Source: Symbiodinium natans
Lineage: Eukaryota > Sar > Dinophyceae > Suessiales > Symbiodiniaceae
Direction: 5' to 3'
Length of the DNA stretch: 27,500 nt
NCBI GenBank assembly: GCA_905221605.1
Contig: CAJNDS010002808.1
Coordinates: 207,501 to 235,000 of the forward strand
Shown: one piece after another, positions 1-9,369 of the stretch
How the letters are laid out: each line of letters opens with the position of its first letter
Numbering within the stretch: position 1 is the first letter of the stretch
Position numbers and translations under genes: made by a program
Notes under the pieces: generated by a model
Databases searched by the model: none
Seen by the model: the letters and a program-made list of their open reading frames with translations, nothing else
Told to the model about the DNA's origin: nothing

Positions 1-529
1 GAGTTTGCCAGCTGCCTACCTGTTTGTCTACGAGCCGCGGGCCAAGAGGAACCTTCGAGTCGAATCTTCTCCTTCTAGGATACCAGTGAAGAATTGTGCA
101 ACTAGTAACAAGAACACTGACAACTGATCACAAGGAACAGTGTAGAACAAGCAGTAGCAAGAATCGAATATGCCTCCGAATGTACTTAGTAGTCAGAACA
201 GCAGACAATGAAGGAAGCCGTTGTCTGAGGCAGTGCGAAACAAGTGACGGCTGAAGAGCATCTTGGAGCACGCCGCCGTCCTGTCCACAACCGTCTTGGT
301 TTGTTCCGGGGGTTTCTGGGGTTTAGAGGTTGGGGGCTAGGGCTGATGGATGTTTAGTTTCTTTTTCTTTTTTGTGGGTAGGGGGGGGTTTAGGAGGTTT
401 TAGGTTTTGAAGATGCTTCAGGGGTTTTTAAGGGTTTAGAGAGTCGTAGGCTCGAGCGCCGAGCTTTGACTGTGCGAAGCCAGGCTGTTCAAAGGAACGG
501 CCGTTTGTCACCCTTCATTTGCACGCAGC
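1..529. other. Left edge, no gene recognised
   Basis: No convincing coding frame or RNA gene is visible. From about 300 to 440 the + strand becomes G- and T-rich with scattered GGTTTAGG-like pieces, resembling very decayed TTTAGGG telomere repeat. Confidence 0.4.
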
Positions 530-1066
530 GTGCCTACAGCCAGCGGAAAGGAAGGCGCCCTCAAGTATCTGTGGCAGACCTCGCCGCTCACTTCAAGGCT
601 TGCGCACTTGGCTGTCACAGCCGTGTCGGCCTATGCCCTGCCACGCTTCGCAGAGAGCCGTCCAGCAGAAGACACCCTCATGGAGCCGGCCGGGTTGACT
701 GTTCGAAAAACACACGTCCGGTCAGCATTAACGAGTATTGCGCATCAAGGACTTATAGCCGCAAGGGTCACACGTTTCGGACGCGAGGACCGAGTGTCTG
801 TCGCCTTACACATGGTCTTGATGGTGTGTGCAGCAATGCGCGGATCCGCAGTTCCTGCATTGCTTGTGCTGGTCTGGCCGCTGGCTTGGCTTACCATAGG
901 CTCAGAGATAGAGAGAGTAAGAGAGAGTGTTTCCGTGCCACTCAGGCAAGCCAACTTCCTCGTACCTTATGCAGAGGACAGCCCAAAGTTCGTGGCATTC
1001 ATTGCGCTTTATTCTATTGCGCAGTCTTCCTGTTCAAAGCATGCCGCATGCCCATCGAGCCTGTAG
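530..1066 (+). other. Open frame of unknown status, no ATG start
   Basis: A 178-codon frame is open here but begins with GTG. Its translation has one hydrophobic stretch (around VPALLVLVWPLAWLTIG) and no motif I recognise. Two other frames are also open over part of the stretch, which weakens the case. It could be an exon of a membrane protein or chance in GC-rich DNA. Confidence 0.15.
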
Positions 1067-2251
1067 ATGGGGTTGTGTCAGGAGAGACATCACGCTGTCC
1101 ACAGCTTGCAGGCGACCCCCGATTGCATCATCTACAGCTAAACCCTAAATCTTAACTAAAAGTCCCGAAGTCCTCCTAACCCCCCAAATCCCCACCCCCC
1201 CACCCAAGGGAACCTGATCGCCAGGTTCCTGGAATGTTGGATTGTGAGGGTGAAGGCTGGCCTCAGGACGGTTTCTGCTTTGCGATCCTGACTAGACAGG
1301 ACTTCGGTCCTGGGTCCTCTTGCAAGGGCTTAGGGCGTTCAGGGTTTCTAGGGCTGCCTGCCCAGCAGAGGGCAAAGACATGCATAGACCCAAGGGTGAG
1401 CCAAACTTAGAGAGCCAGAGCAGAGCAACCTCTTTCAGGAGTGGCGTGTTTTCCGACTGGCTGCCACAGAGGCTTCCTGCACAGAGTTGCTAGATTACCT
1501 CGTGGGGAACTGTTCAGAGCTCTGTCCCGTTCGATGTGAAGGGGGGGGGAGGTTGTCTCGAGTTACTGGTATTACTGGCCCTTATTGACACCCTAAACTG
1601 CAAGGAGGAGCACAACCTCAAAAAGTTGTCTAAAAAACAGGGACCATGGCTTGGGTCAGCTCTGCAGGCGGTTGCCGAGGGTTTCGCACGTTCAGCGGCG
1701 CTCGAGCAGATGGCAACGATGATCGAGGAGATGTCGGAACCCTAAATAGGGGGGGCTTCCCAAATATGGGTGGCCTTTGTTGGGGTTCCGATAAGAAGGA
1801 GGCAGTTTTGGGTACCTTAGTTTGGGGAAGTATCCAAGAAACTTTGAGGGGGTTATGGGGTTAGAGACACCTGTGCTGAAGTTTGCCTTGATAGGAGAAG
1901 TGGGGCCGCTGGGTTTGCCCCAAGGTTCTTCGTGGCCGCCCCCTTATGTGGGAATGTCGTCAGTACTGCAGCAGCATTGCGTGCACTCCAAGCTCGTTAC
2001 TCGTTACTCAGGAGAGCAGTGCATGAAAAGTGATGATCTTGTGTTCGACTTCATCCCTGAACTACACAGAGAATGCCGAGAGCTTGGAAGGTTTGGGTTC
2101 TAATGAATCTGGTGGTTTGGTGCTTTGTGGTCATCATCCCGCTGAACACAGCTCGGCAGGCCACGACTCGAACAACTTCGAGTGGTCGCCTCAAAGGACG
2201 GCTTAGGACGGCTTGCCGGATTTGCAGTGAGTGCGTGCTTTCAGCATCGCC
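1067..2251. other. Intergenic DNA with decayed repeats
   Basis: No gene is supported. Short frames at about 1536-1864 lie in G-rich repetitive sequence. Positions about 1740-1866 look like a degenerate minus-strand copy of the dispersed repeat that is also at 5671-5765 and 10144-10235. Confidence 0.35.
1740..1866 (-). repeat. Degenerate copy of dispersed repeat (third copy)
   Basis: Read on the minus strand this shares ordered words with the copies at 5671 and 10144. On the + strand a GGTACCTTA word at about 1812 is followed by TTTGGGG, then TATCCAAGAAA, then GGGGGTTATGGGG. The match is poor and rests on eye alignment. Confidence 0.3.
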
Positions 2252-2359
2252 ATGCTGCCCAGGCGCTATCTGGTAAGGCACTACTTCAGAAGCGAGGCGT
2301 ACAAGGCACTTGAGGTGCCCTCCGACGTTTCCCCCATCTGTTCCCCCCACCTTTTTTGA
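2252..2359 (+). other. Short coding-like ORF, 35 codons
   Basis: An ATG-started frame of 35 residues (beginning MLPRRYLVRHYF) has a composition like real protein but no recognised motif. It lies just before the telomere-like array and might be the first fragment of the eroded gene that follows. Confidence 0.2.
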
Positions 2360-2384
2360 GAAGGGTGTTTCGTAACCCGGGGCC

Positions 2385-2665
2385 CTAAAATCCCTGGATC
2401 CTAAACCCTAAACCCAAAGAGCCCAAAACCCCAAAAAACCCCAAAAAACCCCAAAAAACCCCAAAAAACCCCAAACCCCAAACCCCAAACTCCAAACCCC
2501 AAACCCCAAACCCCAAATCCAAACCCCAAACCAAAACCCAAACCCCAAACCCCAAACCCCAAACCCCAAAACCCAAACCCCAAGCCCCAAGCCCCAAGCT
2601 CCAAACCCCAAACTCTAAACCCTAAGCCCTAAACTAAACCCCAACCCAAACCCTAAACCGCGTTA
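2385..2665. repeat. CCCCAAA/CCCTAAA telomere-like array
   Basis: About 280 bases of C-rich heptamer-like repeats. The left part has runs of CCCCAAAAAA, the middle is dominated by CCCCAAA, and the right end returns to CCCTAAA. The frames seen here on the minus strand (Gly/Leu/Phe/Trp-rich) are translations of the repeat and are not genes. Confidence 0.9.
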
Positions 2666-2762
2666 AGCCAAAGTTACCTGAGGCGCCCTCGGGATTCTGC
2701 CTCTTTGGCTACGTCACGGCTCTCATGGTCCTCGCCTGGCACCGCCTCCCGGAGCAGGCAAA

Positions 2763-2838
2763 AGGTTTAGGGTTTTAGGGTTTTGGGGTTTTGGGGTTTT
2801 GGGTTTCGGGGTTTCGGGGTTTTGGGGTTTCGGGTTTT
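2763..2838. repeat. TTTAGGG/TTTTGGGG-type array, opposite orientation
   Basis: A G-rich run on the + strand made of GGTTTAGGG, GTTTTGGGG and GTTTCGGGG words. It is the reverse orientation of the array at 2385-2665 only about 100 bases away, and begins inside what looks like an intron of the eroded gene. Confidence 0.8.
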
Positions 2839-3332
2839 ACCGTCATCTGGTGCCCTGTCTTTTCTTTTTCCTTCTTCCTCTTCTAAAGTATTGCCGGGGA
2901 GTTCGATCCTCCACGAACTCGTACCCCTGTCATTCCTAGCAGAGGTTTCCGGATAACTGCTGGGCTCGAGCCAGAGATCGAGCGCTTTCAACTTGACCTG
3001 AGGCTTTTAAGGGCATGGAGGGCCTTCCGACAGCCTTCTGGCTCTGTTCCTAACCCTTCATGCCAAGACCAGCTGCTCTTTCGGACAGTTGCGCCTTGAA
3101 ACAGGTCCAGCCCGGCTTGCGGTACACCTACATCGCGCGGCACCTTCTAGGTGCGCAGTGGGAAGCCCGCAGCTTGAGCCTGTTAGTCTTGCCGGAGGGG
3201 TTTCCCCCCTTCCTGAAGGTCACTACCACTCCTTCGACTTTCTGGAGTCTTCCTCTTGGCCGGTCTCATCCTTCCTGATCTCGGCCGATTGCTCGGCGTA
3301 ACCTCGTGCGAGCAGAATCGGGGTGCGGCGGT

Positions 3333-3464
3333 GGCACTGAGGTGAACTTCCATTCAGGTGGGACCTGGATGCCGGTGGCTGAAGCTCCAGATTATGTGCA
3401 TCCGGGTCAGCTTGGGCCAGCTTTCTACTACGACCAGCGCCTGAAAGTTTGGGTGTGTTCGGTC
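3333..3464 (+). pseudogene. Coding-like segment of eroded gene (a)
   Basis: This frame reads smoothly (pieces such as GGTWMPVAEAPDYVHPG and LGPAFYYDQRLKVWV) to a TGA at 3465-3467. The continuing protein-like sequence is in the next frame from about 3463 (KPATIKKHKKPEQQRLP, then MAWNYRGSQSYAFAG), so one base appears gained or lost near 3455-3465. No family recognised. Confidence 0.4.
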
Positions 3465-3829
3465 TGATTCTGTATTCTTTGTCTGGAAGCCAGCAACAAT
3501 CAAGAAGCATAAGAAGCCAGAACAACAACGCCTGCCATGTGTCTACGACCCCCCAGGATCAACTTGCATGGCGTGGAACTACAGAGGCAGCCAAAGTTAT
3601 GCCTTCGCCGGTCCCATTCCTGCCTGGACAGAGTCCGCTGGGGGGCAACTGGATGCGATTACTTGGTCCCAGGTTTTTTGTTTGTTGTCTGTGTTTTTAT
3701 ATTTATTTATAGATGCTGTATTGTGCTGAGCCGATCTGAGCCACCCAATCTTTTGAATGGCCCAAACACGCCACCTTGAGATCCACGGCAGAAGCCGGTT
3801 GAGGACCAGGGTCCCCGAGCCGACCGCAC

Positions 3830-4000
3830 CTGGTGGTGTGGCAGTCTTGCATCCACGCCTCGACAGCTGGCGAGGCCGTGACGATGATCACCCGCCACTC
3901 AGCTCAGGGCGAGTGGGTTGGCTTTCCCGTGGCCGGTCGCGCCTTTAGCCAGTGGTTGGGAATGTCTGGAAGGGAAAGCATGTGGCTGAGGTTTCCTTAG
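3830..4000 (+). pseudogene. Coding-like segment of eroded gene (b)
   Basis: An open frame with protein-like composition (TAGEAVTMITRHSAQGEW, then VAGRAFSQWLGMSGRESMW) ends at an in-frame TAG at 3998-4000. The next segment resumes in another frame only five bases later at 4005. The gap is too short for an intron, which argues for a frameshift. Confidence 0.4.
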
Positions 4001-4004
4001 CGAG

Positions 4005-4180
4005 GACTACAGCGTCGAGTTTCGCGGCAACTCGCTTGCCCACAAAATGTGTCTCAACTACCGGCCGACGATATGTGCAGAGGGCCGCAACAAGGAGTTC
4101 TTGGATTGGGTGTGCCGGGCTCAGTTGGCCCGGGGTCGCGAGTGCCCTGCGGAAGCTGATCGGACTTGTGCCATGCCAAG
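4005..4180 (+). pseudogene. Coding-like segment of eroded gene (c)
   Basis: An open frame (DYSVEFRGNSLAHKMCLNYR, later EFLDWVCRAQLARGRE) reaches a good donor-like AG|GTACGAG at 4180/4181. A pyrimidine-rich TTCTGTTCAG acceptor-like site ends at 4249, giving a 69-base candidate intron. The clearest downstream frame (MPFSELSRAFQKEMMPQL, from 4262) is not in phase with this junction, another sign of frame damage. Confidence 0.4.
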
Positions 4181-4563
4181 GTACGAGGCCGACGGGCATG
4201 CCACCTTCAAAGTCAAAAAGGCTCGCAGCTCCCAGCTTGTTCTGTTCAGGCTGGGATCAACATGCCCTTCTCGGAGCTCTCTCGGGCATTCCAGAAGGAG
4301 ATGATGCCGCAGCTTTCACGGGCGGCCGCCTGGACAGAGTGCAGGGGAGAGCCCTCAGTTCCCTCTTCCTTTGCAGTTCAAAGAGTTCACTAAACAGTCC
4401 GAGTCCCAAATGTCCTCAGATCCCAGGATGTCTGGATGTGCTCCATCCCAGCAGTGTGGTGTTGGCTTCTTTGGGATTCTGCGAGCCAGTTCCAAAGCGT
4501 CACAAAACCCATCTTCGCCTACCTCGGTGCGGGCTGCATGCGCTTTGCTTTTGTTAGAGGGCT

Positions 4564-4737
4564 GTGGCGGTAGTGGGCTTCGGTGAAAATGACCCCCCTG
4601 CGGCGTCCCTGAAAGGACTGCCGATCTTGCAGCATGTGCGGCGAGATGAGCGCTCGGAATTCTTGGAAGCCTTTGCATTCTTGGGCAAGAGCAAGCAGAC
4701 CATCATGGCGGCCAACAATGTCTACTTGGCCGAGGAG
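4564..4737 (+). CDS. Coding-like penultimate exon, unknown protein
   Basis: The frame carries LPILQHVRRDERSEFLEAF and KSKQTIMAANNVYLAEE and stops being protein-like at a GAG|GTACTC donor-like site (4737/4738). It joins in phase 0 to the exon at 5003, so these two exons alone look intact. The left limit is uncertain: the frame opens upstream of 4564 but the protein-like part starts near 4600. Family unknown. Confidence 0.4.
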
Positions 4738-4901
4738 GTACTCGTAGCACGAGCCAAACCCAGAAGGTGTTTGCCATGATGCCATGCGCCTTGGGGACTT
4801 TGCACAGGTTGCTTGGCAGACGGGCCTTCGAATTCCAACGCTGAGAATACATGGGCTCCACACCAATGCGACATACCTCCCGCTTCGCAGCTCGGAGGCC
4901 A

Positions 4902-4951
<50 letters not shown>
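4902..4951 (+). repeat. Poly-G tract of 50 bases
   Basis: An uninterrupted run of 50 G on the + strand sits inside the candidate intron 4738-5002. It creates the long glycine and proline frames on both strands here, which are artefacts. Exact length may be unreliable because such runs are hard to sequence. Confidence 0.95.
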
Positions 4952-5002
4952 CGGGGTCGGGAGCGCGAGGCGCCCGTCCTGCACCTGTTTTCCATGTGCA
5001 GG

Positions 5003-5148
5003 TGCTGATCTCGCGGCCCGGAACCAGCGGTGGATGGCAAGAGTGCATTCTGAATCGATTCGTGGATGCGAATCCCACGTACCCGCTGCGGTTTGTGCAG
5101 TTCACGGATCTGCTGATGCGAGGCTGCACTTGGGATGCTAGGAAGTGA
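5003..5148 (+). CDS. Coding-like last exon, unknown protein
   Basis: It follows a TTTTCCATGTGCAG acceptor-like site. The reading (VLISRPGTSGGWQECILNRF, then YPLRFVQFTDLLMRGCTW) ends in TGA at 5146-5148. It joins in phase to the exon ending at 4737. No motif I can name. Confidence 0.4.
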
Positions 5149-5334
5149 CGTCGCAACATGAATGCCCCCCCTTTTCGGGCAGGCAATTTGGAATAACAGA
5201 GTCCCCAGACCAAAGCGTGTTTTTTCAGTCCACTGACCAGATGAAGTCGGTCTGCTTCCAAAGAGAGCGCTGGATTCCGCTGAAAGCCAAGGGACCCACA
5301 CACGACAGAAGAGGTTTGGGCCCAAGTCTGAGGC
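5149..5334. other. Short spacer
   Basis: Spacer between two groups of coding-like segments. No feature recognised. Confidence 0.3.
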
Positions 5335-5690
5335 ATGTGTTATGAGTGGAATGAGGGATTGGCCAGACTTTGGACAACTCGAGTTGGGGAGGTCTACAAC
5401 GACACCCTCTCATATCAGTCTTTGTCCCAGTATCGTGCCGTGGTCGCCCCCTTAGACTGGAGAGTCATCCGAAAGCGAGCAAGAGCACATCTTTTTTTGG
5501 CTGCCCTCAATGTGAGGCTCTGTACTATAATGGGAACCCCAAAGGGGCCACACAAAGAGAACCGAAAGGTGGGCTTTCCCTACGACACATCCTTGATGTT
5601 CTTCTGGGAGTTCTACTCGATGAACATGCCGACGTTTGTGGGCACCCCGGAGAAGATGACTCTGGATATGGGGGCTTACGAAAATTGGGG
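5335..5690 (+). CDS. Fragment, possibly glycosyltransferase-like family
   Basis: A long frame is open from 5335 to 6039, but only the part to about 5690 looks like protein. It contains YRAVVAPLDWRVIRKR and FPYDTSLMFFWEFYSMNMPT followed by FVGTPEK. The motif of an aromatic, small-residue YSMN(M/I)P(T/L)F(V) stretch resembles, from memory, a large dinoflagellate family with glycosyltransferase-like domains; this was not checked. At about 5671 the frame runs into a dispersed repeat, so the rest of the ORF is repeat-derived. Segments at 6904, about 7030 and 7351 may belong to the same gene. Confidence 0.3.
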
Positions 5691-5765
5691 ACCCCTAAAA
5701 TCGACCCCACAAATAGTTAGACTCCCTTACAAAAGAGGGCCCCAGTATAAGGTACCCCCTAATTC
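5671..5765 (+). repeat. Dispersed ~95-bp repeat, copy 1
   Basis: Shares, in order, GGGCTTACGAA, GGGACCCC, GACCCC, CAAATAGT, CCTT and AAGGTACCCCC words with 10144-10235. Spacing is conserved within a few bases and identity is roughly 70 percent by eye. Confidence 0.6.
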
Positions 5766-6903
5766 CGGAACCGCCCATAACATGACTGCCTGTGCCAGCT
5801 TGTGTGTGCTCGGCCCCGACCTCTCGGAATCGAGGTGCCATTCCAGCTTTGGCACTGGGGTGTTTTCGGTCAGCAGCCCACGGATTCCCAACCTTAAGGA
5901 CCAACTGAACCCTAAAAAGGATTTATGGTTCGCATACCCTAATAGGAGGTATTGTAGTATAGGGTACATGACCCCAATGTTAGGGTTCCTTTGGTCCTTT
6001 AAGGAAGTACATGCTCAGCTTTTTCAGCATGCAACTTGATGTTTCGGAGCACTCAGGTCAGCACACGCGATCAGATCTGGGGGAGATGAAGATCCTACCT
6101 GGACAAGGTACACCTCACACAGCTCCTCTCACAGCTGACACGAGCGAGCAGCCAAGGACATGGGCGCAAGCTCACGCATATTTTTCATAAGAGCCCCGAA
6201 ACCCGAAACCCTAAACTCAATTTGCCAGTGAGCCGTCCTGTGCAGCCCCCTGCTTTCAGTTGTCCTTCCTTGGTCCTGGGAGCACATTGCTCAGGGCATG
6301 TGCGCACTTACTCACGGTGTGACATCAGCGCGTATTGTGCGTAACGTGCAAAACGTGCATCATGTGCCTAAGCTGGAAATCTGTGACAAGAGCCACCAGC
6401 AAAGAACGGCGAGTCCACATTTTGGGCGAGGCATCTCAGTTCTGAGCGTGTGATGTTCTAGCCACAAGTGTGCAGCTATCAGATCAGCATCACGACCTAT
6501 TGTGTCTAAGCCCGCTTTCCACAGTCGGGGTTTCGTCGGAAAAGCATTTGACATTCACCTTCGTTTATTTGTCAGCCTGTTTATCATGTTGTTTCTCTCG
6601 GCATGCTTGCTGCAAGCAGCATCCGTGCAGCATCGCACTCGTCGACACTCATCCACAGCTTCACCCTTTCGACTGTGGCCATTGCGTGTTGATGCGCGCG
6701 TGATGCATGTTGGTAAGCGGGTGAGTGTAGGGCGATCGAAAGTGACCCCCTTCGTTGCAGGCCCGGTGCTGTCGACGTTGATTCCTGAAGAGGCCTTGGC
6801 TTGCTTGGCTTGCTGCTATGAACCCCAGCCCCCCCCACCCTCCAGCATTATATATTCTCCTGCGACCTCAGCAGTTGCCTTTTCATTTTTGCCCTTTTTT
6901 CAG
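5766..6903. other. Intron or intergenic DNA
   Basis: No clear exon. A short CCCGAAACCCTAAA piece at about 6197 is telomere-like. A frame from 6502 is open through 7326 without a normal start; its first hydrophobic part (6586-6650, FIMLFLSACLLQAASV) resembles a signal peptide but lacks any other support. Confidence 0.3.
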
Positions 6904-6991
6904 CATTTTGCGTGGAGGACCGGGTGTCGTACTCCCCCTTCTTTGACGGCTTTGGAGTTCTTGATGTCGAGTTGGGGCCTTGCAGGGAGAT
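6904..6991 (+). CDS. Coding-like exon, same possible gene as 5335
   Basis: After a strong pyrimidine-tract acceptor (CCCTTTTTTCAG ending 6903) the frame reads CVEDRVSYSPFFDGFGVLD and VELGPCREM before a TGA at 6996. A GC donor-like site (GAGAT|GCCATG) lies at 6991/6992 and resembles the GC donors of hisG in this window. The product is unknown. Confidence 0.35.
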
Positions 6992-7029
6992 GCCATGACT
7001 CGTTCTCTCGTTTGGGCATCAGCTGCCCA

Positions 7030-7164
7030 AGATTGGAGAGACTAAGGCGCTCCATGTTCTGGTCTAAGTACACCGACTGGGCCATGTTTCCTCACGTGCA
7101 GTACTTCAAGCTGGCAGCTCAGCAAAACATCTGCCATCCCGGGCTTGAGGCCTCGTGGACTCAG
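7030..7164 (+). CDS. Coding-like exon, same possible gene as 5335
   Basis: The frame reads RRSMFWSKYTDWAMFPHVQY and FKLAAQQNICHPGLEASWTQ and then meets an ACTCAG|GTCTGT donor-like site at 7164/7165. An aromatic stretch followed by FPHV and an aromatic pair fits, from memory, the later part of the same dinoflagellate glycosyltransferase-like family. The left boundary is approximate. Confidence 0.35.
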
Positions 7165-7350
7165 GTCTGTACCGGACCTTCTGGTTCAGCTTGTCGAGAT
7201 CAGTCTGCAGGCTGCCGCACTCGTTTTCAGGGTACTCAACGTAACCACTTGCGAGCCACACTTCCAGAAGCGGGGGTAGTTGTCACGCGGTCTTCCCAGC
7301 CTAGCCGCCGGGGGCTGCATGGCTGATCCACAAAGGTCGTGTCTTCGGCT

Positions 7351-7518
7351 ATGAAGAACTTCAACGAGGAGCCTCTCATGTCATCCGGCACTGATGCCTT
7401 GTTCGTTGTACTGTCCTCTCGGATTGAAGAGTTCCGGGGACTTGTCAAGCGGGTTGTTGCAGGAGTGTCTGATAAAGAGTGTGGCGACATGGCGATACGC
7501 TGCAAGCTCAACTCTTGA
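7351..7518 (+). CDS. Small ORF or last exon, 55 aa, unknown
   Basis: ATG at 7351 and TGA at 7516-7518 give 55 codons with normal protein composition (MKNFNEEPLMSSGTDALFVV, later SRIEEFRGLVKRVVAGVSD). The frame is open back to a TGA at 7324, so it may instead be a last exon starting near an AAAG|GTCGTG acceptor-like site at about 7335. It is the natural candidate for the C-terminus of the gene begun at 5335. No motif recognised. Confidence 0.4.
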   Translation: MKNFNEEPLMSSGTDALFVVLSSRIEEFRGLVKRVVAGVSDKECGDMAIRCKLNS

Positions 7519-7815
7519 CGTCAGCAGCAGTCGCGTAGCAGCTGGCCCTTCCTTTCGCAGCGAGCGTGCCGGTTGACGGTTGAGGTGGTTGAGCGCTTTC
7601 TGGAATTGAAGACCGCCGCTGCATGAAGTTGCTGCTTCAGGCAAGGTTTGGTCATGTCCTAGTGATCCGTGCTGGTTTGAGCATCCATTCCGGGCTTTGC
7701 CAGGCTCAAGCTGCTCATTTCAGAGAGAGAGAGAGGCTCCTCTCACGAGGGGTCCTCTTCGCTGGGTAGAAGAAGAGAGCGAGCACAACAGGCTTAGCTC
7801 AACTCTATTTTGCCC
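7519..7815. promoter_or_regulatory. Upstream region of the secreted-protein gene
   Basis: No gene seen. A short GA repeat lies at 7721-7735. No TATA-like or other core promoter can be called, which is expected for a dinoflagellate. A weak spliced-leader-like word is at 7689-7710. Confidence 0.2.
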
Positions 7816-8045
7816 ATGTGGAAAGTCGCGATCGCGGGGGCTCTCGCGCTTTTTTTGCAGGGATGCGAAAATTCAGTGTCAGTGTCGGACGCTGATGCAG
7901 ACCTGCCGACCACACAGGTGACAACAGTGGGCGACACTACGAGCACGTCGGAAACAAGTGCCACTACGTCCGTCGGTGCTGCGACGACAGTGACGACAGC
8001 GACGACAGTGACGACAGCGACGACAGTGACGACAGCGACGACAGT

Positions 8046-8078
<33 letters not shown>

Positions 8079-9369
8079 CGGGGGCGAAACTACGAGCTCA
8101 GCACAAGACATGGAAGACTCCACAACACCAAGCACTACGAGCACTACCACAAGCTCTACGGAGCCTCCTGTCCTTGTGTTGACGATGCAGCCCTTGGCAG
8201 CCCAAGGAGAGAGACGGCGCCTCCAAAGCGAGGAGCTGCGCTCCATAATTGAGGAGATTCACTTTTATCCCATTCGTGTGGTTCTGTACGGCACTCCCGG
8301 GTGCCGGGATGTATATTCTTCTGGGATTCCACTGAACAGCACTGATGGAGAAGGCAGGTTCACCTTGAACATGTTTGATGAGGCCATGGCAGCCAACAAG
8401 ACCTTCGATTTTGCTGACCCCGTTGATGTGAAACGATTCTCCAGCAATGTCGAATTGACGCAGGAGAAGATTGGCACCTACACGGACGTTTACCTGCACA
8501 TGGCCCGGATCATGCAATCCACAGTGAGCACGTACACCTGGGATTGTAAGGGGAAGAAATTCGGCTGGTTTTACTCCAAAAGCGGCGCCAACTACACAGT
8601 GCCCGAGGTTTACGTGGATAGCCGAGATGATGTAAACATTTACCAGGGCGATGCAAATTACACCGAAGCTCCGGCAGAGTTGAGCTACTTCAATACGCGC
8701 GTCGATGATTATCATGCTCGGCTCTCGCCAGCCTTCGAAATTACGCAGGCAAATTTCGATGCTCCTGACAACGAGAGCGATTCCACGTCATTGTATCTCT
8801 CCATTGCCTACGACTTTGAGAATCTCTTCTCCTACTCCTGCGAGCCTGATGGCACAACAACGCAGAAAGGTAACAGGAACAGCGCTGGCTACCTTATTTC
8901 AGCGTTGTCGCCAGGTTTCATGGCTATGGTGAGGACATCAAACCAATTAGTCTACAAAGCGCGGTACAAGATCGACCTTCCAGGGTGGACAAAGCCAAGT
9001 TCGGACATCTACTGCGATTGCTACTTCATCGACTCCGAGTTCATGAGCAGCGTGGGAGTTCCCAGTGCTACCGAAGTGATATCCCTGCCACGCGAGGGCG
9101 CGGAAGTTTCTTCAACAAGGGCCGACAACCGTTGGTCCCGGCGCTGGAACATGAAAGGGACCGATCCAACAGTCGTGGTGCTCCTACGTGACGCCTCAGC
9201 TGAAGGGACCTCATACACTCCATACATCGAGTTCTATCCACTGAGGCAGCTCGGTGAAACCGGCTTGCTTCACATGAACTGGGCTCCTGAAGGCGAGGAG
9301 GATTGGTATAGCAACACGACGTGGTTTCAGACATCCTATTCCCTTCAGTCACTTACAACACTTGACTAG
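7816..9369 (+). CDS. Secreted Thr-rich (mucin-like) protein, 517-518 aa
   Basis: This is the clearest intronless gene. I place the start at the ATG at 7816; the frame opens two codons earlier only through TTG. Residues 1-17 (MWKVAIAGALALFLQGC) form a signal peptide. Residues about 30-122 are Thr/Ser-rich with an in-frame TTVTTA-type repeat (residues 56-88), as in mucin-like, O-glycosylated linkers. The rest looks globular, with six N-glycosylation sequons (NST, NKT, NYT twice, NES, NTT) and several cysteines (PGC, WDC, SC, CDC). There is no transmembrane segment or GPI-like tail, so secretion or surface attachment is inferred. I do not recognise the C-terminal domain. Uninterrupted coding over 1.5 kb fits a retroposed or naturally intronless dinoflagellate gene. 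Confidence 0.8.
7981..8079 (+). repeat. 18-bp in-frame coding tandem repeat
   Basis: Four units of 18 bases (GCGACGACAGTGACGACA) start at 7981, 7999, 8017 and 8035, followed by three 9-base half-units. All keep the reading frame of the secreted protein and encode threonine with alternating valine and alanine. Confidence 0.9.

Larger units (their letters stand above)
2671..5148 (+). pseudogene. Eroded multi-exon gene, product unknown
   Basis: A series of coding-like + strand segments has no single continuous frame. In order: 2671-2757 (ending HRLPEQ, followed by an AG|GC donor-like site); 2943-3002 (RITAGLEPEIERFQLDL); 3105 to about 3190 (VQPGLRYTYIARHLLGAQW); 3333-3464; 3463 to about 3660; about 3830-4000; 4005-4180; about 4250-4345; about 4564-4737; 5003-5148, which ends in a stop. 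Frame changes without plausible introns occur near 3455-3465 and at 3985-4005, where an in-frame TAG also intervenes. I do not recognise the protein. It could instead be a live gene with sequencing errors or unusual introns. Confidence 0.45.

Noticed and set aside
2385-2611. Three overlapping minus-strand frames rich in Gly, Leu, Phe and Trp
   Set aside because: They are the three frames of a heptamer-like repeat.
4519-5336. Minus-strand frames with long proline runs
   Set aside because: They are the antisense of the poly-G tract and of the coding-like + strand exons.
7689-7710. 22-base stretch beginning TCCG and ending GGCTCAAG, like the two ends of the spliced leader
   Set aside because: The ten middle bases do not match and no acceptor AG precedes it, so chance is the better explanation.
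7849-7866. Bacterial lipoprotein lipobox (LFLQGC) in the secreted protein
   Set aside because: The residue before Gly-Cys is Gln rather than a small residue, and the surroundings are eukaryotic. An ordinary signal peptide explains it.
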